Below are positions 8,100 to 18,440 of a stretch of 42,474 bases of DNA, in pieces. The notes below the pieces were generated by a model that was not told the DNA's origin, did no database searches, and saw nothing but the letters and a program-made list of their open reading frames with translations. The stretch spans positions 5,892,311 to 5,934,784 of the forward strand of contig NC_090612.1 in assembly GCF_004359215.1 (NCBI RefSeq), read 5' to 3'. The translations under genes and the position numbers were made by a program. Source of the DNA: Bremia lactucae (taxonomy: Eukaryota; Oomycota; Peronosporomycetes; Peronosporales; Peronosporaceae). Numbering within the stretch: the first letter of the stretch is position 1; every line of letters begins with the position of its first letter.

Positions 8100-8627
8100 T
8101 TAACTGTCTTCACTCCCCTGAGTAGTACCCACTGAAGCAGGGGTACCACGAGAACTTTTCTTACGATGGCTTACGCCATTGTCATCACCTTGCACAGAAA
8201 CACGTGCAGGTGATTGACGGGAGACGGAACGCGATGAGGGATCAACCTCATCGTCGGATCCAAATAGACTATCAACTCGTCTATCAGAATGATCCCTCTC
8301 ATTCGAAGGCTCATAGTCGGCCGCCTGACGTCTATCAGGCGACTGTTCTATTCTCCCCGAGTCGGCCATTTCGTCCGACTCGCATTTGAAGTCGACCTCA
8401 AAAGAGGAGTTGTATTCACGTGATGAATCACCACGTGCACTCGCAACATCTAATGTTGTGCGAGTGACAGATACTACGGCAGACGTTCCATCTGCCGCAA
8501 GAGATAACAGTGCGTTATCCGCGGCTGCACGAACCGCAGCCAAAGGCGCAGCACTATCAACACCCCGCATGAGTTTATTCTTCATGCGATGGAATTTAAA
8601 ATGATGGTTCTGACCAATAAACATCAT
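8100..8627 (-). CDS. Antisense accessory gene of copy A, N-terminal part
   Basis: A 175-codon minus-strand frame whose start (MMFIGQNHHFKFHRMKNKLM) is shared with copy B at 14416 on the opposite strand (MLIGQIHHFKFHRMK-x2-LMRG). It continues with an Ala-rich helix-like stretch (AAPLAAVRAAADNALLSLAA), then an acidic, Ser/Asp/Arg-rich segment (CESDEMADSGRIEQSP, SERDHSDRR, GSDDEVDPSSRSVSRQ) that looks disordered. The EVD-x-x-CESDE-x-ADSGR-x-EQ segment is also conserved in copy B. It lies immediately before the polypurine tract, antisense to pol. It is probably the first exon-sized part of the same gene as the core at 6941-7405, now separated by foreign insertions (7440-8097). No known domain seen. 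Confidence 0.5.
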   Translation of the reverse strand: MMFIGQNHHFKFHRMKNKLMRGVDSAAPLAAVRAAADNALLSLAADGTSAVVSVTRTTLDVASARGDSSREYNSSFEVDFKCESDEMADSGRIEQSPDRRQAADYEPSNERDHSDRRVDSLFGSDDEVDPSSRSVSRQSPARVSVQGDDNGVSHRKKSSRGTPASVGTTQGSEDS

Positions 8628-8689
8628 TTACAAATTAAGTGGTCACATTGTGACCACTCCATCCAATGACAGTCAGAGTGATTGTCGTT

Positions 8690-8702
8690 TAAGGGAGGGT
8701 GA
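8690..8702 (+). promoter_or_regulatory. Polypurine tract of copy A
   Basis: Purine run aagggagggtga ending exactly at the first base of the 3' LTR. This is the plus-strand DNA priming site in LTR retroelements. The same run precedes the LTRs of copy B (14336-14348, minus) and, with variation, copy D (24322-24334). Confidence 0.75.
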
Positions 8703-9150
8703 TGTAACGGGGTGTATCGTTACATGAAATTATCACTTAAAGGTTGTTAATTAATATATTATCTAAAAGGTAGATAATATTTGGAAAATATTACTTTATG
8801 TAGTAATCTTCAGAATTCTTATCCATAAATAAGTATAGACCATTATATCTATTTATTCCGCAGGCTAATCAGCTGTAGATATAAACAAAAGAGAGAGACA
8901 GATAAGATAAGAATTCAGTTGCATGTTAAGTGTTAGTTTGTAATTAAGTTAGAGTTAACAGATATAAAGAAGAGATACTTTATTAGATTAATACAGTTTT
9001 CATTTTACCCTCTTTAAGCTAGTTACCTTAAAGAGAAGTCTTCCTCTGCACGTACTAGTGTACGTGAAATAACGTAAGGCACCACTCGCAACTGAAGCAG
9101 TGCGAAGTGGACTTGTACTGAAGCAATACAAGTCGTAGTGCCCCGTTACA
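8703..9150 (+). mobile_element. Family-1 LTR (3' LTR of copy A), 448 bp
   Basis: Starts TGTAACGGGGTGT and ends GTGCCCCGTTACA, so the terminal 10 bases are perfect inverted repeats (TGTAACGGGG / CCCCGTTACA). A further CGTTACA lies at 8718-8724. It is preceded directly by the polypurine tract. The AT-rich body carries no ORF. A stem-loop occurs near the 3' end (9112-9132). Confidence 0.85.
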
Positions 9151-10586
9151 TAAATGATATCCAAAGATGTCGCTGAATTATTTTCAGAATAGCCGAAGTA
9201 TTTCGATTTCAGTGCCCGAAAGGCTCGGCTCATTCATTTTTAGGCAGTGGAACGCTAGAGCATAAAGTACAATACCGGCTGATATGCTTTCAAATGGACA
9301 TTGTTCACGCAAATCGTAGCTACTCACAAGAAGGGCAAAGCTAATAATATTAAAAGCCAGATTTTTATTCGGATTATTGATGTACTTCAGAGTGAATATA
9401 TTAAGCTTTAAATTTTGCCCAATTGGATAATCTTCCTGTAATAGCTTCCAACTCAAAGGCTTGGGAAATCAGCCAAGCTGCTAACTGGACGGGGCTACCT
9501 TGCTTAATCTACCAACTGAATGCAAAGTTCGGCGATCGACATATTGACACGCTGGCTAGCCACTTGAATAGCGGTATTGGCGAAAGACGGATGTTCTAGA
9601 ATCTACCTGTGACATTAAGATTGATCAAAACTCACTTAAATCGGCTTACTAAAGCCCGGCGAAATAAGTTGTCGGTCAGTATTCCTTTATTCAGAACATA
9701 AGGAATTAAATAAGACGTTTTTTCAATATCACATGCCAAGTGGGAACGTGGCTGATGCAAAGATGCCCGTAATGACATTCTATGTCGTCTTCATAAGGCT
9801 CCATACCGACTCTTACGAAACGATGACAAATTGTTTATAGTGGTATATGACGATCCAATTCGCAATGGAATGTGCGTAAGTACCTACAGATTCAGACGGT
9901 CAGGATCCCGAAGCTATCTGTGAGTCAGTGCAACTTGAGGTTGCCGAACATATTCTCGAGACCATGCATCTTAGGTTTAAATTTCGCCTATTCGGTAAAA
10001 CAGAACTGTGATCAATTTAGGCCACACCTTTCTTAACTGGCGACAAATTCACCTAACCTCCTGCAACAAGCAGCGAGCTGGCTTTACTTTGCAGAATATA
10101 TACCTTTTTCGCGTTTAATAAATACTATTATTTATTATTCCTGGCTTGTGGTTAGTGTATCTCGTTACTTGACAATGAATTGTCGCACGTGATTAAAGTC
10201 GCTATCCGATTGAGATGTCACATTTGTACGGCACGTGAGGATGAATTCTTCGTGGGCTTCCTGAGTAGGCAGATCGAGACGAGATTGTCAGTGACATTAT
10301 GCACAACTAAATCCACTAAGCGACACTTACGCGAAAGGGGACTTTTTCTGTGATCTTTGTATCCCTGATAAATATGTTTGACATAGTATTTTCATAATCT
10401 CACAAACGAGTGCGAGCGGAGTCTTGGACAGCCTGTCATATTTGGCCTTTAGTAGCCAATGCTGGTGGTCACTCTTTTTAAAACGCGTGGCAACTAGTAC
10501 TGATGGTCACGCCTATTCAAGAAGAAGTTACGTTTATTACCGCATCTGAACATGTCAGAGAGTAATACGAGAACCTGGAAGGGCCG
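9151..10586. other. Spacer between copies A and C, no gene recognised
   Basis: No transposon landmark or known family seen. The minus-strand frame 9184-9456 (90 codons, hydrophobic middle with FALLVSSYDL and ISAGIVLYALAFH) has a faint cyclin-box flavour that I do not trust. Plus-strand 9480-9650 has short protein-like runs (FGDRHIDTLASHLNSGIGE, LPVTLRLIKTHLNRLTKARR) in a broken frame, possibly the relic of some gene. The remainder looks like decayed intergenic DNA. Confidence 0.4.
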
Positions 10587-11098
10587 TGTAACGGGGTGTC
10601 CCGTTACATAAGTATTACTTCCTTTAAGAAAAAAGTAAATATTATTTCCTATGAGAGGAAATAAATAAAGAAGTGCAAAATTGTTATCGTTATTAATTTT
10701 GACTTAAATAGTCCAATAATTTCAAATTTGGTATTATTGATGCAATACGACATTAGCGATATTAATTGGTTTATTTAAGTTTAAATTAACCCCGCCAATC
10801 GTTATAAATCACGATTGTGCGGTACGCAAGGAGGTGCCATACTTACTTAATTCTAATATAATAACTTCAGTAGTATATAGAAGGTCCTTACGTAGAAAAC
10901 TAATGATATTAACACAGTTTTACTTTTCCCTAATTCTTAATCCATTAAATTACCTTTTGGTAACTAAAGGTACTTAGCTACAAAGAAATCTTCCTCTGTA
11001 CTCTTGTGTACGTGAAGTTTCGAGGCACCCTACCTACGCTGTAATCAGTGTAAGCTTAAATAGTACTTACAAGCTCTACTGAAAGGTGCAGCATTACA
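10587..11098 (+). mobile_element. Family-2 LTR (5' LTR of chromovirus copy C), 512 bp
   Basis: Begins TGTAACGGGGTGTCCCGTTA and ends in CAGCATTACA. The body (cctatgagaggaaataaa, ttgacttaaatagt, tataatataac) matches the LTR at 24335 but not family 1, apart from the shared first ~22 bases and a 'tcttcctctgta' block near the 3' end. A PBS and a gag start follow directly, as expected for a 5' LTR. Confidence 0.8.
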
Positions 11099-11100
11099 CC

Positions 11101-11112
11101 TGGTAGCACTTC
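11101..11112 (+). promoter_or_regulatory. Primer-binding site of copy C
   Basis: TGGTAGCACTTC, two bases after the LTR end. It starts with TGG, the complement of a tRNA CCA tail. The same TGGTAGCACTT occurs in the leader of copy B (19619 leftward on the minus strand). This fits minus-strand DNA priming by a tRNA ending ...GTGCTACCA, possibly initiator-Met-like. The tRNA identity is not established. Confidence 0.6.
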
Positions 11113-11149
11113 GTAGTCCGTTCAACGGCCCACACACGTTCCATCCAAC

Positions 11150-12330
11150 ATGGACATGTGGGATGAAGAAGGAGAGAGGTCCCAAGCCCCTCAAGAAGGT
11201 TATTACTCAACGCGTGAAGAATTTACTCATTTGAGTCACCTTAAATGGAGAGCGATCGAACGAATGCGTTCGGTCGTAGATGGTCCAGCCGTTGGCGCTA
11301 TGCTGTTCACTCTGGGTAGAGATGAACAGCATGCGACCATAGCCAAGCTCATTCAACACGAACTCGACAGGGCTCAAAAGAAATTAACCTTGCTTCACTG
11401 ACAAGGCTCTCAACACACAGAGGTGTTGAGAGAACAGGGAGCTCAACAGTTAGAACTATTGAAACAGCAGCATTTACATGCTGCTAATGGGCCGACGCTT
11501 CCGTATCGACCCAAAAGCTTTTAGAAAGAAACGTATCAGTTAAGCCCGTCGAAGGCGACTCCCTTTAAAATGCTTCGTCGAATAAGACGACGTCATAGAA
11601 GCTCGTCTTATCAGTGGTGATGCGACGAAGTAATATTTGGCATGTCCAACTTAGCCGGATGTGCCAAATGTTGTGCCTTGGGGCTCAAGCTTCACGACCC
11701 ATTAGTCTTTGGGTCGTATGAGGTCTTTAAGATCCGGATCAGACAAAGGGTTTAGCCGCCACGGGCCGATTTCAGGGCTCGAGCCGAGCTCCCGGATTTG
11801 AAGCAGGGCAAGCATGACATTCACGCTTATGCCCAACATACCCGATTTCTGGTCAGCTGTATCGTTAGTCATCCAATAGATGAACAAACACAGGTAACTG
11901 TATTATTAAATGTCTTGCAGATGGTCCTGTTAAGACCCACGTGTTCCGGCTAGAATTAGAGTCGCTAGACCAAGCAATCTCTATAGTGGAATAGGAGGAC
12001 TTTAGTCTTAAGGAGGACTTTAGTCTTAAAAGGCTTTTGTCCATTCTGGTGTTTATCGTCCTTCGAGACGACAAGAAAACGGATGTCCAGAAACCATGGA
12101 TCTCTCGTATATAGACAGCGAGAAACCTGGCTTTTCAAACTACAATCGATTACTGAAATACAATCGTTGTCAAAAATAGGCCACTACGCATATGAGTGTA
12201 GTGCCCCACGGCCAGTGCCTAAAACACACTGACCGAAAAGACCGACCTCCCGCTGAGAACAACGGATTCGACGCTGTTGCGAAATCGCAACGGCGAGGCG
12301 GATCGGCAAAAAACGGTCGGGGTCAGTAAG
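11150..12330 (+). pseudogene. gag: Copy C gag, frameshifted
   Basis: The ATG at 11150 gives MDMWDEEGERSQAPQEGYY, related to the MDMLDD start of copies A and B. The first frame includes AIERMRSV and a helical KLIQHELDRAQKKL segment, then a TGA at 11399. Downstream, in other frames, come 'SNLAGCAK', LHDPLVFGSYEVFK, PPRADFRARAEL, IHAYAQHTRFLVSCIVSHP and a zinc knuckle at about 12160-12200 in which the first Cys has become Tyr (KYNRCQK) and a TAG interrupts the motif. Dead, but its order matches an intact Gag. Confidence 0.75.
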
Positions 12331-13229
12331 GCGTCAAAAGAATTTGCAGGTCTTTTGACAGAAGTTGCTCCTCACACACAAACGTTGTGTGTAACTGCCC
12401 CAGGGAATGAGGTTAACCTCATCACCTGAAAATAAAAGTGTCAAATAAGTTGCCGCTTTAGTCCCTAGTCGATTGTGGGGCGTCAAATAATTTTATTAGA
12501 CGCCAATCGCTAGAAGATCGCAGGCTTAATTTCTTGAGCGCGATATCCCTTTCACAAGGATGACAGTGCGCGTAGTAACAGGTGCATCTGTGACGGTTAA
12601 CAAACGTGTAGTTGGTATCCAATACACATTTAAGGGTACACAGTACGATAATGATTTTATCGTACTAGAGCCGGATGACATATTTGATGTCATCCTTGAA
12701 TAGCAACGTCTCAGAAAGTACGAGCCATGTTTAAATTGGCAGCATCAAGCCGTGACGATGTCTGTCTCTCGTTCATCAGATGGCCAACTGACGAACGTCT
12801 TGGAGCGTCCACAAGCGTGTGGATGTCCTACGAGTGAGTGCAATGGCCTCAGTGGTGAATTGGTCATTAGCATGACTGCACAAGACCTCAGCGTGTGTGA
12901 AGTTAGATCCCGACTGCTGTGCACAAGCACAGGCAGCGTCGAAGGTCTGCCTTTGTGACGTGGACATAATTACCGATGGCTGTTCAAAAGCACATGCAGC
13001 GTCGAAGTTCGACCACTCGAATAAGTTGAGCGGTACGAAATAAGGATGCTTGCTTAAAAGCAACATCCAAGAAAGTTAAAAAAAAGCTAGTCTATAAGAG
13101 ACAGTGCGAAAGTCCTAGATAGACTGGAGAGTCGATCGTAGAGGATAACGCTGTGGTAGCGCACCACAGCTAGAGGCAGTTGGGGATGATACTCCTAGAT
13201 AATTTCTGTGGGTAAGTCCCCGGAAATCT
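12331..13229 (+). pseudogene. Copy C retropepsin region, decayed
   Basis: SHTNVVC and KIKVSNKLPL lead to LVDCGASNNFIRRQSLEDRR at about 12462-12525, the aspartic protease active-site region with its Asp retained (D-C-G-A-S). Flap and C-terminal sequence follow in shifting frames with many stops (VTGASVTV-like, DDIFDVIL-like). From 12745 to 13066 the sequence is poorly conserved and holds a direct repeat of about 18 bases (agcaca-x-gcagcgtcgaag at about 12924 and 12988). Confidence 0.65.
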
Positions 13230-13882
13230 GTGGTCAAAGGTTTCCAGGTACCTTTGCAAATAAGTTCCAAAGAAGGAACTGAGACAAGCAATGTCTTAGT
13301 AAACAATGGATCAAGTTTCGGCGCTTATATATTTGATCTATTAGCGCCTCCGAAGTTAACTTCGGAGATAACTCAATTGCCAACGCAAGAACCGAAACGG
13401 TTCTTGCATGATCTCTGTAGTGGCAAAGTCAAGCAGATTTGCGTACTTGTTACAGATGACAACTACGTGGCCGATATTCGGTCGGCAATATTATCTCCTG
13501 AGAACGAACGGATTCTCAGTAGCTCATTGATGAACGGAAGTGTCCTCGATGAGAAGACTCGGATTGAACGTTTTACGTCCCAATCCTGGGAGTCTTTGAA
13601 GACAAACCCTTCATATAACGATTTAAAGGAATTTAAGGATGTCTTCTCTAAATCAGAACCGTGTGAGTTGCCTAAGGCTAAAGGCACTCGACACGAAATC
13701 GACCTAATCTCAGGTTCAAATTACTGTGTCATGAAGCAAGCCATTGCCCTCTGAACAAGAAAAGCGATCGATAATCTTTTTTCCGAAAGCTTAGCAGCGG
13801 GCCATGTGAGGAAATCAACTTCCCCACATAGCTCTCCGACCTTCTGTGTGCGTAAAGCAACAGGAGGATGGCGGATAGTGCA
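13230..13882 (+). pseudogene. pol: Copy C PR-RT linker and RT start (left half, split)
   Basis: A 174-codon open frame to 13754: FQVPLQISSKEG, NVLVNNGSSFGAYIFDLLAP, KRFLHDLCSGKVKQICVLV, SWESLKTNP, LKEFKDVFSK, KAKGTRHEIDL, CVMKQ. After a frameshift it continues with LAAGHV, STSPHSSPTFCVRKATGGW and RIVH, and then stops in mid-codon at 13882, where a minus-strand LTR begins. The codons resume without loss at 31005 (H-A-F-N-K), showing that copy C was one element before the insertion. Confidence 0.8.
13878..13882. repeat. Target-site duplication GTGCA, left copy
   Basis: GTGCA immediately left of the LTR start at 13883. The partner copy is 31005-31009, immediately right of the LTR ending at 31004. 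Removing the insert and one copy restores the RT reading frame across the junction. Confidence 0.8.
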
Positions 13883-14335
13883 TGTAACGAAGCACTACGA
13901 CTTGTACTGTTTCAGTACAAGTCCACTTCACACTGCTTCAGTTGTGAGTGGTGCCTTACGTTAGGTGACGTACACTGTACGTACAGAGGAAGACTTCTCT
14001 TAAGACAAGTAGACTTAAGAGGGTAAAATGCAAACTGTATTAAATATAGTTAAGTGTCTCTTAATCAATCTTTGTAAATGCTGACTTAACGATAAACTAA
14101 TACTAAACATGTAAATGAAGTCTTATCTCTATCTTATTCGTAACTCTTTTTGATTACTCCTGCAGCTGATTAGTCTGCGGAATAAATAGATATAATGGCC
14201 TATACCTATTTATGGATAAGAATTCAGGATATTACTATATAAAGTAATATCCTCCAAATATTATCTACCTTTTAGTTAATATATTAATTAACAACCTTTA
14301 AGTGTTAATTTCATGTTACGATACTCCCTATTACA
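13883..14335 (-). mobile_element. Family-1 LTR, minus strand (3' LTR of copy B), 453 bp
   Basis: On the given strand it runs TGTAACGAAGCACTACGACT ... TATTACA. It is the same length as the LTR at 30552-31004, with about 18 differences by eye (roughly 96% identity). A polypurine tract lies on its right, so for a minus-strand element this is the 3' LTR. The outer 10-bp repeat is degraded here (GTAACGAAG for GTAACGGGG). Confidence 0.85.
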
Positions 14336-14348
14336 TCACCTCTCCCTT
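14336..14348 (-). promoter_or_regulatory. Polypurine tract of copy B
   Basis: On the minus strand aagggagaggtga, abutting the LTR at 14335. It differs by one inserted or changed base from the tract of copy A. Confidence 0.7.
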
Positions 14349-14415
14349 AAACGACAATCACTCTGAATGTCATTGGATGGAGTGGTCGCTATGTGACCAC
14401 TTAATTTTTTAAACG

Positions 14416-14635
14416 ATGTTGATTGGTCAGATCCATCATTTTAAATTTCATCGCATGAAGGATCAACTCATGCGGGGTGACGATAGTGTTGCGCCTTCGG
14501 CGATTTAGAAATCAACCCAATTATTTCGTAATCGCTCAGAAGCAATGCGAGAGCACGTGAATACGACCCCTCTTTGGAGGTCGACTACGAGTGCGAGTCG
14601 GATGAAGTGGCCGACTCGGGGAGAATGGAACAGTC
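14416..14635 (+). pseudogene. Antisense accessory gene of copy B, N-terminal part
   Basis: Copy B is a minus-strand element, and here the accessory gene is on the plus strand, so its antisense position is the same as in copy A. It opens MLIGQIHHFKFHRMKDQLM, hits a TAG after SVAPSAI, and after a frame change reads MEVDYECESDEVADSGRMEQ, matching copy A's EVDFKCESDEMADSGRIEQ. It is cut by the 100-N gap at 14636. Function unknown. Confidence 0.55.
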
Positions 14636-14735
14636 NNNNNNNNNNNNNNNNNNNNNNNNNNNNNNNNNNNNNNNNNNNNNNNNNNNNNNNNNNNNNNNNN
14701 NNNNNNNNNNNNNNNNNNNNNNNNNNNNNNNNNNN
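14636..14735. other. Assembly gap (100 N, probably of unknown true size)
   Basis: Exactly 100 N. To the left is the antisense accessory gene; to the right is integrase C-terminal sequence of copy B. The GPY/F module, chromodomain and antisense core expected between them are missing and may lie in the gap. Confidence 0.99.
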
Positions 14736-14739
14736 CGAT

Positions 14740-15707
14740 CCACTGCGTTACCATGGGAATCGTGTACGAAACGAACTACTGATTCTCGAGCCGCAGAAAT
14801 TCCTCTGCTGACTCATTTTTTTGTCTTTTTCAGTGCGCTTTGTGCGCACTGCCATGAGAGTTTTCTCATCTTCGATGTCGGTTGTTTCGACATCGACATC
14901 ATTCGCGTCGTTGTTAACTTCGACGCGTGATGAGCATGAGCCTGAAATAATTTCGCTCGTGCGAGTCCACCCCCCTTAAACTAGGGGATCCCTCTAATTG
15001 GGTGGGTATGCGTGGATAGCGTAAGCCATTCACGAAGAGCGGTGGATGCGTTGTAGACGCATGCACCGAATTAGTGATGGCGAATTCGACCATTGGTAAA
15101 AACTCGCTCTAATTCGGTACGATTGGACGTATCTCTTCGAGGACGCGATTTACGCGTTCCGTTTGACTTTCTGTCTCTGGATGATCAGAAGTTGACATGG
15201 TCAGCCGTGTTCCGAGAGATCGGAACACGGATTGCCAAAGCTCCGCCGTTATCCGTGGATCTCTATCCGAGAGCAGTTCACGGGGTAATCCGTGGAGTGT
15301 GAATACCGTGTCGATAATAACGGGCATGGCCCGGAGCCTTTATCGACTCTGGTACTGCAGCAAGATGTACCATCTTGCTGAATTTGTTTACAAAAACAAG
15401 GATTTCATTGTTTTTGTGATCGTCTTCGGGAAATCCGAAGATGAAGTCCATAGATACGGACTGCCAACACTCTGCCGGAAGTGGTAGAGGTTGAAGAGGT
15501 GCACGGGATGAAGGACTAGGCTTCAGCTGTTGACATACCTCGCAAGCGCAAATCATTGTGAGTTGGGACGACAACACGTGGGGTGTCGCCGGCAGCGGCT
15601 GTGTAATACAATAAGCCGTTGCGTGTTGTGTATCGATCGGATGACGATCGATATGAAGCCGGTAAATCTTTGAAAGATTTAGCCGATGGATTCATCAGAT
15701 GATCCAT
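14740..15707 (-). pseudogene. pol: Copy B integrase, deleted and frameshifted
   Basis: Minus strand, in order: RYTTRNGLLYYTAAAGDTPR, VVPTHNDLRL, then a deletion that removes the two His of the zinc module, CEVCQQLK, WQSVSMDFIFGFPEDDH (first Asp), a frameshift near 15325, LLSDRDPRITAELW (second Asp), HPETESQTERVNR (Glu kept), and from about 15060 leftwards FVNGLRYPRIPTQ-like sequence and the Lys/Arg-rich tail. It ends at the N gap. The zinc-module deletion alone should prevent integration. Confidence 0.8.
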
Positions 15708-16390
15708 TAAACGCAGAAGGCCTTATCTTCTGCGTAGGCTTTTTTATGTCATCAAATAAGGTTGATGACGGAACACTTGAAATGAGTGTTGCAACAGTGG
15801 AATTATTTCCACTGTTGGAATGCGCAGCCGGCTCGAAATCGGGTTGGCGTGATAACGCATCAGCGACGACATTAAGCCGTCCTGGTTTGTATATCACGGA
15901 GAAATTATACCTCGTGAAAAAGGAAGCCACCTCGCCATTCTTTGCGAGAGGTGTGGGCTATTTACGGCCGTGCGAATGACGCATGGTCCTTACATTCGAT
16001 GAACGGTAAATCTCCGAGGAGATAGACCCTAAACTTAGCCAGTGCATATTTCATGGCAAGGAGTTCCTTGTCATGCACAGGGTAATTGCGTTCAGCTGGT
16101 TGCAGCTGACGCGATTGGTAACAGACGACGCGCTCCGCGCCGTCTGTATCGTATTGCATTAACGCACAGCCGATTGCGAAATCGCTGGCGTCACAGACCA
16201 CCTTGAATGGTTTGTCTTGATCTGCAATCGCCAAGATGGGTGATTGCATCAAGCTTTGCTTAAAACCTTTAAAGGAACGCTTACAATAAGCGTTCCATTG
16301 CCGTTTCTCGTCTTTTTTCAAGCGGCCAAAGAGATGAACTGTCATCTCGGCATAATTGCGGGAGTACTTGTGCGAGTACTCCGCTAGCCA
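15708..16390 (-). pseudogene. pol: Copy B RNase H-like domain and pol linker
   Basis: Minus-strand frame from 16345: SFKGFKQSLMQSPILAIADQ, VVCDASDFAIGCALMQYDTD (first Asp kept), QPAERNYPVHDKELLAMKYA (Glu kept), FIECKDHASF where other copies read YTDHASL. After a frameshift near 15965 it continues FFTRYNFSVIYKPGRLNVVA and ALSRQPDFEP, the linker before integrase. Confidence 0.8.
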
Positions 16391-17255
16391 AGGAGCTTTT
16401 AAAGTCCCTTGACATCGACTGGAAGTGGACAGTCGGTAATTGCCTTGATATTTTCGGGATCAGGGCGCACGACGTGTCTACCGACGACTGTCCCCGAGAA
16501 GTTGTATTTTGCTTACAGCGAATTTACATTTCTTGAGATTTGCGTATAAGTTATGCTTTAGCATAAGTGTAAGAACCTGACGCTCGTGAATTTTATGAGC
16601 TTCCACGTCCGTCTTTCCGTCCATAGTCTGGCTATGGACGAATATATCGTCGAAATAATTCGGTGCGAATTCTCGCACCGGTCTCAACAGATTTGTTGCG
16701 CATCTATTAAATGTTGCAGGGGCGTTGCTACACCCCTGTGGCATTAAAAGCTATTCCGAGAGCATCCCACTGGGAGTGCTCACTGCTGTTTTTGGGATGT
16801 CCCGTTCACGCATAAGAATCTGATAAAATCTATCCATCAGATCCATAGACGAAAAGACGGTACTCTTAGACATACCATCTATGATTACGTCTTTTGTCGG
16901 TATCGGCGTTTGAGCCGGTATCGTTGCAGCATTCAGTTTATTGAATGCGTGCACTATCCGGCACCCTCCTGTGGCCTTTCGCACACAGAAGGTCGGAGAG
17001 CTATGTGGGGAGGTTGATTCCCTTACATGGCCCGCTTTTACTCGATCGGTGAAGAATTTATCGATCGCAAGTACTTGTTCACGAGGCAGTGGCCACTGCT
17101 TCATGACACAGTACTTCGAGCCCGGTTTAAGCTCGATCTCATGTCGAGTGCTTTTATCCTTAGGCAACTCGCATGGAACTGCTTAAGAAATATATTCCTG
17201 AATCCAATCAAATCTTTGTATAAAGGATATATCGTAAGTGACTCCCAAGATTGAG
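16391..17255 (-). pseudogene. pol: Copy B reverse transcriptase
   Basis: Minus strand: KSTRHEIELKPGSKYCVMKQ, PLPREQVLAIDKFF, STSPHSSPTFCVRKATGG, IVHAFNKLNAATIPAQTPIP, MSKSTVFSSMDLMDRFYQIL, a break at 16745-16750, then SNAPATFNRC and FAPNYFDDIFVHSQ. YFDD is the catalytic box in Y-x-D-D form, and the palm Asp is in SSMDLMD. The reading fails again near 16478 (LLGDSRR instead of LLGCIVG). Two frameshifts separate otherwise well-preserved RT motifs. Confidence 0.85.
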
Positions 17256-18440
17256 TAGTACTCAATCCGATTCTTCACATCGAGGACACTTTCGCCCATC
17301 GATGAGCTGCTGAGAACTCATTCGTTCTCTGTAACGAGTACGCAGTTCTGCTTGATTTTACCACTATGCAGATCTCTCAAAAACCGTTTAGGTTCAAGGG
17401 TTGGTAATTGAGTTATCTCCGAGGTTTACTTCGGAGGCGCATACAGATCAAGAGTATAAGCGCCTACTCTTGGTCCGTCATTAACCAAGACATTTAACGT
17501 CTCGGTTTCTTCCTGGGATTTATCCACAGGCTGCCGAGGGATCAATCCCTCGGGATGCTGAAGTCTAGTCACTTCAGCATTAACCATTTGAGGAGATTTC
17601 TTCTCAAGTACGTGGGGACTTATTCCCTCAACTTCTTCCGACTGTGATTGCGCTATAACAGTCGGGTCCTCTACGGTCGACTCTCTACTTGACCTAGGAT
17701 CATCGTGTTGTCCATTTTGGACAACCAGTATCTTCCTTGAATGTTGCCCGCTAGTCGTACATTCATCTCTCTATCCACTCGACGTATTCGAGTCGTAGAC
17801 CTTCGGCGCTACTTAGCAGAGGCGCTGGCAGCTGACTCCACAGGGTGATTAGTAATCACACTATGATCTTGTGCAGTCGTACTAACGACGTACCACAAGT
17901 GAGGCCATCGAACTCACTTGTAGTACATCCACACGCTTGTTGACGGTCCAAGACGTTCATCCTATGGCCATCCGATAAACAAGTGGCAGGCATCTTTACG
18001 AATCGATGCTGCCAGCTGATCCTTGGCTCATATTTTCTGAGCCAAGGTAGATCTAGGATGACATCAATTTTGTCATCCAAATCCAGTACGATGAAATTAT
18101 CATCGTACTGAAATCTTTTAACGTGCAGTGAAATTTCACTACGCGTTTCATTACTGTTATCGATGCCCCTGTCGCTAGACGCACCGTCATCCTTGTTGGA
18201 GGGATGTCGCGCTCAACATATTTAAGCCAACGACCTTCTAGCGACTGGCGCCGAATAAAGTTATTCGACGCTCCGCATTCCACTAGGGCTCTAAGTGACA
18301 AATCATTTGTCACTTTCAACTTCAAGGTGATGAGGGATACCTCATCACCAGGTGCAGAGACACATAATGATTGTGTGTCTGAAGCAACTTTTGTCAAGAG
18401 ATTTGCAAATTCTCTTGAGGTTGCTGGATCAGTAGGGCGT
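17256..18440 (-). pseudogene. Copy B protease region and linker
   Basis: Minus-strand frame 18397-18053: SDTQSLCVSAPGDEVSLITL, LRALVECGASNNFIRRQSLE, PPTRMTVRLATGASITV. The retropepsin active-site Asp seen in copy C (VDCGAS) is Glu here (VECGAS), which should abolish catalysis. A neighbouring frame to 17856 has DVILDLPWLRKYEPRISWQ, the usual C-terminal part. The rest down to 17256 is linker with scattered stops. Confidence 0.7.

Noticed and set aside
8204..8604. Two plus frames (61 and 72 codons) opposite the antisense head of copy A
   Set aside because: Arg/Pro-rich mirror frames without homologues in copy B at the same phase.
9184..9456. Cyclin-box-like minus frame
   Set aside because: The resemblance is a hydrophobic alanine-rich helix only. 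No conserved cyclin residues, no start context and no partner exons.
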